Assembly: GCA_013816845.1 (NCBI GenBank)
Contig: JACDDU010000004.1
Coordinates: 310,001-374,000, forward strand
Source: Gammaproteobacteria bacterium
GTDB taxonomy: Bacteria > Pseudomonadota > Gammaproteobacteria > DSM-16500
Reading direction: 5' to 3'
Length of the DNA: 64,000 nucleotides
Part shown: positions 8,605 through 16,493 of the stretch, piece after piece
Position numbering within the stretch: the first letter of the stretch is position 1
Layout of the letters: each line of letters opens with the position of its first letter
Notes under the pieces: generated by a model
What the model saw: the letters and a program-made list of their open reading frames with translations, nothing else
Told to the model about the DNA's origin: nothing
Databases searched by the model: none
Program-made: the position numbers and the translations under genes

Positions 8605-10059
8605 TTATTTTTTTTTAAAAATTGACCCCAAAATCCCTCTAATTATTTGCCGACCCAGCTGGGTTCCAACACTTCTTGCAGTTGATACAAGGACTGCTTC
8701 TGCAGGAGTTTGTCGTCGATTATTTCGTGATTGACGATTCGACGACTGACTTTTCTTATGACGCGGCTCTAACGCTCCAGGGGAGGTGTTTCTTTTATTT
8801 AATATTTCAAAAGCTGATTCGCGGTCTACTCCTTTTTGGTAGAAATCTTGTAAAGGGGATTGCTGAATTAAAGATTCTCGCTCAGTTGCCGTAATCGCGC
8901 CCATTCGCGATTCGGGAGGGAAAATTTTAGCTTGCGATACAATCGATGGAATGCCTTTAGCATCTAGAAATGAAACCAACGCTTCGCCTACACCTAATTC
9001 ACTAATAATAGTTTCAGCTTTTAAATTTTTATTTTGGCGAAAAGTTTGAGCCGCGGCTTTAATACTTTTCTGATCTTTGGGGGTAAAGCCACGAAGTGCA
9101 TGCTGTACCCGGTTACCTAATTGACCTAATATGGATTCTGGAACATCAATGGGGTTTTGCGTAATAAAAAAAACGCCAATCCCTTTCGAACGAATAAGTC
9201 GAACCAATTGTTCTATTTTGTCTAATAAAGGCTTAGGAGCTGAATTAAATAAAAGATGCGCTTCATCAAAAAAGAAAACTAATTTGGGTTGATCTAAATC
9301 ACCAACCTCAGGCATTTTATCAAAAAGCTCAGAGAGTAACCAAAGCAAAAAAGTACTATACAAGAGACCATCATTAATTAACGAAGTAGCATCAAGGATA
9401 TTTATTTTTCCGAAACCTGATGAATCTTTTTGCATTAAATCATTTAAACGGAACGCAGGCTCGCCAAAAAAAATGTCGCCCCCACGCGAAGCTAAAGTAA
9501 AAATACCTCTTTGAATTGCCCCAATCGTACTTGAAGACATATTTCCATATTTATTTTGCAACTGCGTGGCATTTGCTTTCATTAAAATGAATAGACTCTC
9601 CAAATCTTTGAGATCAAGGATTAATAAGCCTTGTTCATCAGCAATTTTAAATGCACTGTTTAAAACACCTTGTTGGGTGGGGTTTAATTCTAATAATCGA
9701 GCCAATAACAGCGGCCCCATTTCACTGATCGTGGTTCGAAGTGGATGACCTAATTTGCCATAAACATCCCAAAATTCAACGGGACAACCGCGTGGCGTAT
9801 AATTCTTAATAGCAAGAGTTTTGATTCTTTGCTCTAACTTAGGATTCATCCTGGCAGGATAAGCTATCCCTGATAAATCACCTTTTACGTCAGTCGTGAA
9901 TATGGAAATACCAGCGCGTGAGAATGCTTCTGCCATCTTTTGCATGGTAACTGTTTTACCGGTACCGGTTGCGCCTGCAATTAGGCCGTGACGATTCACC
10001 ATGGTTAAGTTTAAATTAACGGGCTGATTTTCTTCATCTACACCAATCGGAATTTCCAT
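8605..10059 (-). CDS. HerA-like ATPase of the DUF853/YjgR family
   Basis: A 484-residue P-loop ATPase related to HerA/FtsK. It has Walker A GATGTGKT at residues 29-36 and Walker B FFFDEAH with the acidic pair at 265-266. An arginine-rich stretch follows (VRLIRSKGIGVFFITQNPID), then a basic, low-complexity tail. The family forms hexameric rings thought to translocate on DNA, and archaeal HerA works with the nuclease NurA in double-strand-break processing; the bacterial YjgR branch is poorly characterised. The gene begins 5 nt after the ku stop codon, so the two are almost certainly co-transcribed, which points to DNA-end metabolism. Confidence 0.85.
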   Translation of the reverse strand: MEIPIGVDEENQPVNLNLTMVNRHGLIAGATGTGKTVTMQKMAEAFSRAGISIFTTDVKGDLSGIAYPARMNPKLEQRIKTLAIKNYTPRGCPVEFWDVYGKLGHPLRTTISEMGPLLLARLLELNPTQQGVLNSAFKIADEQGLLILDLKDLESLFILMKANATQLQNKYGNMSSSTIGAIQRGIFTLASRGGDIFFGEPAFRLNDLMQKDSSGFGKINILDATSLINDGLLYSTFLLWLLSELFDKMPEVGDLDQPKLVFFFDEAHLLFNSAPKPLLDKIEQLVRLIRSKGIGVFFITQNPIDVPESILGQLGNRVQHALRGFTPKDQKSIKAAAQTFRQNKNLKAETIISELGVGEALVSFLDAKGIPSIVSQAKIFPPESRMGAITATERESLIQQSPLQDFYQKGVDRESAFEILNKRNTSPGALEPRHKKSQSSNRQSRNNRRQTPAEAVLVSTARSVGTQLGRQIIRGILGSIFKKK

Positions 10060-10064
10060 AAAAA

Positions 10065-10958
10065 TTAATGCCTCGCAGCTGTTTTACGGTGCGTTAAATT
10101 TTTAGAGGATGGTGGTGTTCGTTTTGCAACTTTAGTTTTTTTGCTGCCACGACTTTTAACTGGCTTCGAGGACGCTAAACTTTTTCGTAATAAATCAACA
10201 AAATCAATCACTTTACCGGTTTGTTTCTTCGCAGTGGATCGTGGGGCCATTTTTGATGCGGGTAAGTGATTTGCTTTTTCTTCGACCCATTTTTCGACTG
10301 CTTCTTTGTATTCATCTTTGTATTGAGAAGGTTTCCATTTTGCTGTCATGGAACCGATTAGCTTTTGAGCAATTTCTATTTCTTTATTATTAACTTTATA
10401 TTTTTTGTAATCCTCTTGCGGAATATTAAATTCATTTAAATCGCGAATTTCTTCCTGATAGCGTAACAAATGAAGAACAAGAGCATTTTCAAAAACAGAA
10501 ACCGCGGCTAAATATTCTTTGGTACTGATGATGACTTTCGCGACACCTATTTTATTAGCACGTTTTAAAGCTTCTCTCAATATGACATAACCCTTTTCAC
10601 CATTTTTATCTGGAACAAGATAATAAGTGCCATCAATATTAAGGAAGTTAATACTATTTTTATCCACGAATTCTTCAATCGCGATGGTTCTTGCATTCTC
10701 TCCAGCCACTCTTTCCAATTCACCTTCTTCTACAGGCAAGATGACATCTTTGGCATACTCATATCCTTTACCAATTTGCTCCCACGGTACTTCTTTATTC
10801 GTCTCAACATCAACACGTTTATATTTTATTTTCGCACCCGTCTTGCGATTAATTTGCTTAAATGACACACCCGTCGACGGATCCTCGGAATTAAATAAAA
10901 CGATCGGAATACTGACTAAGCCAAATGAAATAACCCCTTTCCAATTTGATCGTGGCAT
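10065..10958 (-). CDS. ku: Non-homologous end-joining protein Ku
   Basis: A 297-residue bacterial Ku. It begins with the family signature SNWKGVISFGLVSIPI, has the Ku core through about residue 235 (with MTAKWKPSQYKDEY), and ends in a basic tail rich in Lys, Arg and Ser (about 240-297). Bacterial Ku forms a homodimer ring that threads onto broken DNA ends and recruits ligase LigD; the basic tail modulates DNA binding. No ligD lies in this window, whereas ku and ligD are often neighbours. The downstream co-transcribed gene is instead a HerA-like ATPase. The ATG fits the family start. Confidence 0.93.
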   Translation of the reverse strand: MPRSNWKGVISFGLVSIPIVLFNSEDPSTGVSFKQINRKTGAKIKYKRVDVETNKEVPWEQIGKGYEYAKDVILPVEEGELERVAGENARTIAIEEFVDKNSINFLNIDGTYYLVPDKNGEKGYVILREALKRANKIGVAKVIISTKEYLAAVSVFENALVLHLLRYQEEIRDLNEFNIPQEDYKKYKVNNKEIEIAQKLIGSMTAKWKPSQYKDEYKEAVEKWVEEKANHLPASKMAPRSTAKKQTGKVIDFVDLLRKSLASSKPVKSRGSKKTKVAKRTPPSSKNLTHRKTAARH

Positions 10959-11161
10959 GTGCTCACCCTGCTCCAGTTAAATAAAAAGATGTTTATTCTT
11001 ATTATTTTAGTTAATTAAGGGTGTTGGAAGGTTAAGGATTAAATATTTTTTTATCTCCAAATGGAAAATTCTGGAATTTAAGACAGGATTAGGTGATGAA
11101 TTGTACAGACTGAGATGCTTTTCTACCGCCTGTGGTTAGAATTTGTCTTTAATGATGGAGG

Positions 11162-12241
11162 TTATTTACCTTTCTTCGTAGGGTCATTTTGTGCTTTATC
11201 CGCCATCGGCTCACTTGCGCTCTGTTCGGTTTGCGGGGCGTGAAATAAGCTATCTTTTCTGCGTTTTTTATCCTGGTAAACCCTAGTAGCAACGCCTACA
11301 ACACTCCCTAATGTAGCAAGACCGAGTGCAAGTTCCGTGCCTAAAGTGAAACCAGTTAGAGCACCTACAACACCACCAGGAATCCCCATTACGCCGTAGG
11401 ATATAACGGATCCGAGCAATAGACCGACAATCGCCCCAACGATTGCGCCAACAACACCATAAACTGCCACCCTCATATTTTTACTCATGCGGGGTTTATC
11501 TTTAAGCGTAACGGCAAGATCCTGGGTGAATTCTTCAATAAGTTCGACTGGCATCTTAGAGATTCCAAATTCTTCAACCTTTTCATTACTCATTAAAGTT
11601 TTAAAGCGTATAGCAATCGCAGCGTTGGTTACTTCGTTATCACTGCGCTCATCATAAAGCGTGGTAAAGAAGCTTTTAAGCTTAGCAATAACTTCGGAAT
11701 TATCTTCATTGGGTGCAGGAATGATTTCTTCTTGTGACTGAATTCTATTGGCAATCTTATACAACAATGGATACTGAAGTGCGCTATCAATTATTTCAAC
11801 TAATTTATTAATTTTAGTATTACTAGGTAAGTCTTGAAGAGAAAATGTCCGTTCAGTTGAAATACGTTTAGTTAAGTTAGGGATTTCATCAGTTACATAA
11901 ACAAAATACTCTTCATTATTCTGATGTAATGTGTAAGCTTCATCATTTACTAACCTTAAATAATGATATAAATTTTTATTAACTTTAATTTTAAAATGCG
12001 CGGCTTGATCTTTAACTTCAGGGATATAACCTACACGAAAAATCTTATCTTCATCAAATTGATCATTTAAAAAATTCTCATAACTAAACATTGAACCAAT
12101 AGTAGCATAAACATAATCCACCCTATTAGTGTAATAAGGAGGAGTTTTATTTTTATTTGAGTTGACCCTAAATATTCGAAAAGAATTGCGATAGAGCTTT
12201 GTCTTTTTGTTTAAGTTATTTCGAGAATCCATAAAATTCAC
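11162..12241 (-). CDS. Unknown protein with glycine-rich membrane hairpin, effector candidate
   Basis: A 359-residue protein that I do not recognise. The first 250 residues are soluble and polar without a signal peptide. Two glycine-zipper-rich membrane segments follow (about 257-282 and 286-316), then a basic cluster DKKRRKD and a polar tail rich in Ser, Glu, Gln and Lys. A late membrane hairpin and polar C-terminus are common in Dot/Icm effectors that insert into host membranes. Upstream, a tandem CTTAATATT repeat resembles a PmrA box at the -35 position. It is divergent from another large unknown gene. The effector role is inference. Confidence 0.6.
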   Translation of the reverse strand: MNFMDSRNNLNKKTKLYRNSFRIFRVNSNKNKTPPYYTNRVDYVYATIGSMFSYENFLNDQFDEDKIFRVGYIPEVKDQAAHFKIKVNKNLYHYLRLVNDEAYTLHQNNEEYFVYVTDEIPNLTKRISTERTFSLQDLPSNTKINKLVEIIDSALQYPLLYKIANRIQSQEEIIPAPNEDNSEVIAKLKSFFTTLYDERSDNEVTNAAIAIRFKTLMSNEKVEEFGISKMPVELIEEFTQDLAVTLKDKPRMSKNMRVAVYGVVGAIVGAIVGLLLGSVISYGVMGIPGGVVGALTGFTLGTELALGLATLGSVVGVATRVYQDKKRRKDSLFHAPQTEQSASEPMADKAQNDPTKKGK

Positions 12242-12262
12242 ATCATTTTATTAGGTCTCTTA

Positions 12263-12294
12263 AGCATAGCAAATTAATATTAAAAAATATTAAG
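12263..12294 (-). promoter_or_regulatory. Possible PmrA-box promoter
   Basis: On the minus strand, CTTAATATT (12294-12286) is followed 10 bp later by TTAATATT (12283-12276), then by a possible -10 TATGCT (12268-12263). The repeat sits where the -35 box should be. The Legionella/Coxiella PmrA consensus, from memory, is cTTAATatT. The 10-bp rather than 11-bp period and the AT-rich setting leave room for chance. Confidence 0.4.
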
Positions 12295-12436
12295 GTAAAG
12301 TTAAGCGTCATTGATCTTATCTATTGAATTAAATAACAAATTGCCTTAAGACAACACATTAATGGGGAAATAAGATTGCTTTAAGCAATGCAAGTCATAA
12401 TCACTCAACTTTAGCCCTTAAAGAGTCGATTTTGAA

Positions 12437-13981
12437 ATGCGTGATAAAAAGGTAAGAAAATATCAAAAAATATCGGATGAACAATTCATTCAGGATTTAT
12501 TTAATAGCCTAGCTAAAATCCCCGTTACCTTAAATTTACTTCTAAAACTTTATACGCCTGAATATTTAAGTAATATTAAAATGGATATACACGGCAATCC
12601 AATTTATAAAAGTGTTGATCCAAAGGAAATTTATGTCTTTGGAAACTTTACAATAGATTTAATGACGGAGATTCATAAAATAGAAACAATGCTGTTGTGT
12701 ATAGAAGAAGAAATTTATACGGATTTTCTTTTATATATTGCAAAGCCCATGATTGAAAAAATTAAATTAGTATACGAGAATTGCTTCCCAGAAAAATCAA
12801 GCCAAAATTTCGTTGAAAAATTTGAACAATCCCTTGTCACTAGTATTGTGTATTCATTCAATAAAGTAGATGTAGAAGATTTTCTAAGAAAAAAATTGAT
12901 ACTTGCTATGTATATTAATGCGCCAACTATGGCTGAAGTAAAAGATAGTACACAAGCAAGTATCCAAATATTTATGAATGCATTTAAAGATTTTGAAAAA
13001 GAAAACAATTTAACTTTGGACGCAAATACTGCTTTTCAAAATTCAAGAGAATTTTGGCTATGGCTAGAAAAGAGATATGAAGAAACGACCAAAAATACCT
13101 TCTACCCTTCATTGACTTCTTTTTTAGCTCCCCTAGTTTCAATCTTCGCAACTGCGCCTTATTATTTATTTGCTGGGGAAATAAGTTACTTTTTGCTCGG
13201 TGCAAGTGCATTAGCAGGCGGCACCATTGGAGTGTTATTAATGTCGGGTGAACGAACATTACGCAAAGAGACCATCAAGTATTACGCGCAAAATTATAAT
13301 AAATATGCCGTAGAAAATGAAGAAGATGAATGTGATAAAGAAGTTAATATGCAACGGGGTGTGATTTTACAAAAAAATAATAATTTCGAATTAATGGCAA
13401 AATTTGCCATTAATTATTGCCTTAAAAGTATGAACAGAATCACTTGTCAAAAATTGTCATTGGCTAATGCAGGAAATTTACGAGACACTATCCCTGTTTT
13501 TAAATTGCAACATGGAGAAAATCACTCAGCGTCTCTTCATACCATTCTTACTGCGATGGATCTTTATACTAAAGCGAAGTCAAAACGAAAAACGTCAAAA
13601 CCTTTGGCCATCACTGTTTCTTCGGCAAGGCAGACGCTAAGCTCGACTAAAAAAATTGAAACCATTTTGTCTGCCGAATTAAAAGCGCAAGGTTTGTTAG
13701 TCGAAGATAATTCAGGATCGAAAGCCTTTTTTAATTATGGTGACGATCCATATGCTAGTCTGATTAAAAATACATTTAATGTAAACAATAACAATGGTCC
13801 TACCCCTAAATTCATTGCCAAAAAGGGAGAGTTTAATGGGTTTAAATTTTTAAGCGCAACACAATACGAATTAAAACTATATGATGGACATAGGATTGCA
13901 TTTATAAAATCAAATGAAATAGTCAATATTAATAATCATGCTGTAACAGTATGGAAGCCTTATAAATTATTTCACAAATAG
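12437..13981 (+). CDS. Large unknown protein with central membrane hairpin, effector candidate
   Basis: A 514-residue protein without a signal peptide and without a family that I recognise. Residues 1-225 are soluble and mostly helical, with many Lys and Glu. A hydrophobic stretch at about 228-270 probably forms two membrane passes, and a soluble, Lys- and Asn-rich half follows. It is transcribed divergently from the 359-residue unknown gene across a 195-nt gap holding the PmrA-like repeat. The composition, size and layout resemble Legionella-type translocated proteins, but no enzymatic motif supports a function. No clear Shine-Dalgarno sequence precedes the ATG. Confidence 0.6.
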   Translation: MRDKKVRKYQKISDEQFIQDLFNSLAKIPVTLNLLLKLYTPEYLSNIKMDIHGNPIYKSVDPKEIYVFGNFTIDLMTEIHKIETMLLCIEEEIYTDFLLYIAKPMIEKIKLVYENCFPEKSSQNFVEKFEQSLVTSIVYSFNKVDVEDFLRKKLILAMYINAPTMAEVKDSTQASIQIFMNAFKDFEKENNLTLDANTAFQNSREFWLWLEKRYEETTKNTFYPSLTSFLAPLVSIFATAPYYLFAGEISYFLLGASALAGGTIGVLLMSGERTLRKETIKYYAQNYNKYAVENEEDECDKEVNMQRGVILQKNNNFELMAKFAINYCLKSMNRITCQKLSLANAGNLRDTIPVFKLQHGENHSASLHTILTAMDLYTKAKSKRKTSKPLAITVSSARQTLSSTKKIETILSAELKAQGLLVEDNSGSKAFFNYGDDPYASLIKNTFNVNNNNGPTPKFIAKKGEFNGFKFLSATQYELKLYDGHRIAFIKSNEIVNINNHAVTVWKPYKLFHK

Positions 13982-14004
13982 CAACTGAAAGCTGTTTACC
14001 ATCC

Positions 14005-14036
14005 TCAAACCCACTAGCATGATGTAGTGGGTTTGA
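14005..14036. terminator. Hairpin between convergent genes
   Basis: A perfect 12-bp inverted repeat (tcaaacccacta) with an 8-nt loop lies between two converging genes. No long T run follows on either strand, so termination efficiency is uncertain. Confidence 0.5.
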
Positions 14037-14046
14037 AGTGACGCTT

Positions 14047-14385
14047 TTACTTACTCGGTATAAGACGCATTTCGCATTTTGTACCATTGTACTTCAAAAT
14101 TGCGGTTGTGTTTTTCTTGAGCGTAACTTTCTTTTTGCCACTCGCTGTCTTACACGCTACATCCTTTCCAGCACGAAAACCGAATGTATAAACGCCAGGT
14201 GGGACATTTTTATTTTCGTAAGATTTTCCCAACATGCCGTATTTTTTTCCCTGGACGGAAAATCCAAGCGCAGAAACTTGTTTAGAATTGGTTTTCACTT
14301 TTACTTGTATAGCGTACGTTTCTACCGCAAAGGACACCGTGCTGACAGCCAACAATAATCCTACGAGAAATTTTTTTCTCATCAT
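14047..14385 (-). CDS. Small secreted protein of unknown function
   Basis: About 112 residues from the ATG at 14385. An upstream in-frame start would put about 22 residues before an otherwise perfect signal peptide, so I reject it. The start MMRKKFLVGLLLAVSTVSFAVETYA is a Sec signal peptide with cleavage likely after ...ETYA. The mature protein is basic, rich in Lys, Gly and Val, with two cysteines (in DVACKTAS and GTKCEMR) that could pair. It looks like a small periplasmic beta-type domain. The family is unknown. Confidence 0.55.
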   Translation of the reverse strand: MMRKKFLVGLLLAVSTVSFAVETYAIQVKVKTNSKQVSALGFSVQGKKYGMLGKSYENKNVPPGVYTFGFRAGKDVACKTASGKKKVTLKKNTTAILKYNGTKCEMRLIPSK

Positions 14386-14520
14386 GGGCAAGTTCCAATT
14401 TATATTAAGAGAGGGGGAGTAAATTATTACACAATTATATCTATCTAGCATTTTTTATAATGATGCAGCTAGAGGTAGAGCTTGTCCTGAATAACAAGAT
14501 ACCTCTATTATCAATAATTG

Positions 14521-14760
14521 TTAGTTACCCGTTACAATATCTTTCACATCTTCCTTTGTAGAGCGTAAATCGCCTTTGATACGATTCCCCTTACCATCAG
14601 CTTTAAGCTCAGAATCATTTGTCATATTTCCAAGCGCAGCTTGTGTTGTTCCCTTTACTTTTTCTCCCGTAGCTTTTTGACGTTCAGGATTGTTGTCGCA
14701 GGCTGTGATAAAAAAAGCAGCAACGATGGGTAGAAACAAGATTTTAGTAATATTTTTCAT
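14521..14760 (-). CDS. CsbD-like stress lipoprotein
   Basis: About 79 residues from the ATG at 14760, which has AGGG 9 nt upstream; the ATG at 14769 overlaps that site. It has a lipoprotein signal peptide with lipobox ITAC followed by DNNPE. The mature part reads as a CsbD-type repeat: GEKVKGTTQAALG, then KADGKGNRIKGDLR. CsbD-family proteins are small, abundant general-stress proteins of unknown mechanism. A lipidated, envelope-anchored version is less usual than the cytoplasmic form. It stands alone, upstream of nothing obvious. Confidence 0.7.
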   Translation of the reverse strand: MKNITKILFLPIVAAFFITACDNNPERQKATGEKVKGTTQAALGNMTNDSELKADGKGNRIKGDLRSTKEDVKDIVTGN

Positions 14761-14906
14761 ACGATGCATCCCTATTTATTTTATTTATGTATTTTAGGTA
14801 ATGCAGCAGTTTACACGCCGCGCACGAGCGGAGCAACATGGCGTGCATTTTTCACTCAACAATCGAATATGTTTTTTTCAATTGCAGGCGTGATGTCTTG
14901 CAAAAA

Positions 14907-15347
14907 TTATCGTGCTTCTTCAAATTCAAGCTTGAATTCCCGCAATTCTTTGCCAATTCGATTGAGCTCAGCTTCATTTAGTAATCTTTCAACTTTAGGG
15001 AATAATTTGGTTTCTTCTTCGGTAGCATGATGCTCAACATCTTTTTTTAATTTAAGAAATTTTTCTTCCCAGGCTTCTTGTATTTTTATTTTTTTTATTT
15101 CCTTGATGGCTTTTGCTGCAGTCTTTTCTTCGAAAACCAAATGTTTGATCACATCACGTAATTTTTCATTCGTCTTTAATTTTGGATACCAAACCTCTTG
15201 CTCCATTGTTTCGTGTCTAACTAGTTCATGGGATAATGCTTCAAACATTTCTCTTTTGGTTAAATCACGATGAACTTTATTACTAATTTCAGCAAAAGCT
15301 TTTCTTATTTTATTATGCTCTTTAATAAGGAAATCTACCGCATTCAT
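14907..15347 (-). CDS. Hemerythrin-domain protein
   Basis: A 146-residue, all-helical protein with a hemerythrin HHE pattern: His in KEHNKIRKAF (helix 1), HETMEQEVWYP (helix 2), HLVFEEKTA (helix 3) and HHATEEETKLFP (helix 4). These supply the histidines and glutamates for a non-haem di-iron site. Such stand-alone bacterial domains bind O2 or NO, or help repair iron-sulfur centres, but the role of this one cannot be read from sequence. It lies next to a CsbD-like lipoprotein gene, suggesting a stress context. It probably has its own promoter. Confidence 0.85.
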   Translation of the reverse strand: MNAVDFLIKEHNKIRKAFAEISNKVHRDLTKREMFEALSHELVRHETMEQEVWYPKLKTNEKLRDVIKHLVFEEKTAAKAIKEIKKIKIQEAWEEKFLKLKKDVEHHATEEETKLFPKVERLLNEAELNRIGKELREFKLEFEEAR

Positions 15348-15594
15348 AACCTTCCCCTTACTATGAATATAAAAATTTAGTATAGCACTGAAAGTCTCGT
15401 CTTTTTTTTAACCCAGCTTTATTAGACAAGGTGTTAATCAATTACTTAGCTTAACGCTTAACTACTTCTGAGCAAATATAAATCACCTTGAGCTGATTTA
15501 TCGTAACTTTTGATAGTTATTTAATTAAGGATGAGAGAAAATCCGCAATCGTTAAACACAATTTATTTGCTGCTGAATGAACAAGGAATGAAGC

Positions 15595-16380
15595 ATGTTT
15601 GAAACACTTTTATTTGCTGTAGATCATAACATTGCAACGGTTACGTTTAATCGACCTCAAGCTTTCAATAGCTTCGATAACAAAATGGGTGATGAATTAG
15701 AAATCCTTACCGAAGAAATTCGCAATAATGCAGCAATTCGTGCTGTATTGTTGCAAGGTGCTGGGGATTTATTTATGGCGGGTGGTGATATTAATTTTTT
15801 TTACAATCAATTAGACACGATGCCTAAATATGTTATGAAAATTGTACGCACATTGAATGCATCAATTCTTAATTTAATGCAAATGCCCAAGCCAGTTTTA
15901 GCAAGTGTCCATGGGTCGGTTGCAGGTGTTGGGATGAGTATTATGATGGCAGCAGATCTTGTTATTGCTGCCGAGGATACCAAATTTACCATGGCTTACA
16001 GTGGTATTGGCATCAGTCCTGATGGCGGCGCATCATTTAATTTACCGCGCATAGTTGGCGTAAAAAAAGCGATGGAATGGCTTTTACTCTCTGATCTTTT
16101 CGATGCAACAGCTGCGCAAAATGCTGGATTAATTAATTGGGTTGTTCCTCAAGATCATCTTGCAGATCAAACACAGAAATTAATTAAACGGCTCGCGCAA
16201 GGTCCTACTCAATCTTTTGCGCAAACCAAACAATTAGTCAATTCAAGCTGGGAGCAAAACTTGGCAACTCATCTTGAGAAAGAAGGCCGTGCTTTTGCTA
16301 CCTGTAGTGTCACTTCTGATTTTAAAAACGGTGTGAAGGGATTTTTGCAAAAAACTCGCCCGCAGTTTGAAGGGGTTTAA
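15595..16380 (+). CDS. Enoyl-CoA hydratase/isomerase family protein
   Basis: A 261-residue crotonase-fold enzyme. The oxyanion-hole regions are visible as DLFMAGGDINFF (about 61-72) and SVHGSVAGVGMSIMMAADL (about 103-121). At the usual catalytic-Glu position it has GISPDGGASFNLPR, with Asp in place of Glu. That Asp-type site is typical of PaaG-like isomerases rather than classic hydratases, so double-bond isomerisation is as likely as hydration. AAGGA lies 7 nt before the ATG. It is an isolated gene with no adjacent acyl-CoA genes, so the pathway is unclear. Confidence 0.85.
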   Translation: MFETLLFAVDHNIATVTFNRPQAFNSFDNKMGDELEILTEEIRNNAAIRAVLLQGAGDLFMAGGDINFFYNQLDTMPKYVMKIVRTLNASILNLMQMPKPVLASVHGSVAGVGMSIMMAADLVIAAEDTKFTMAYSGIGISPDGGASFNLPRIVGVKKAMEWLLLSDLFDATAAQNAGLINWVVPQDHLADQTQKLIKRLAQGPTQSFAQTKQLVNSSWEQNLATHLEKEGRAFATCSVTSDFKNGVKGFLQKTRPQFEGV

Positions 16381-16420
16381 CAAGAATTCGTTTATCTTTT
16401 ATGAGATGTTGAAGGTGGAG

Positions 16421-16450
16421 ATGCTTCACAAGTTATTGCGGGTGAAGCAT
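16421..16450. terminator. Hairpin between convergent genes
   Basis: A perfect 9-bp inverted repeat (atgcttcac) with a 12-nt loop lies between the enoyl-CoA hydratase and Lhr gene ends. There is no T run, so a terminator role is only suggested by position. Confidence 0.35.
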
Positions 16451-16493
16451 TGCCTCATTGGCGACTTTTGCGAACCTTCCAAATTTAAAGAAA

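Noticed and set aside
14764-15030. Plus-strand 88-codon ORF across the lipoprotein-hemerythrin gap
   Set aside because: It lies largely antisense to the hemerythrin gene, with no ribosome-binding site and a Ser/Asn-rich low-information product.
15531-15602. 23-codon ORF overlapping the enoyl-CoA hydratase start
   Set aside because: AAGG directly abuts its ATG with no spacing, while the hydratase start has a proper ribosome-binding site.
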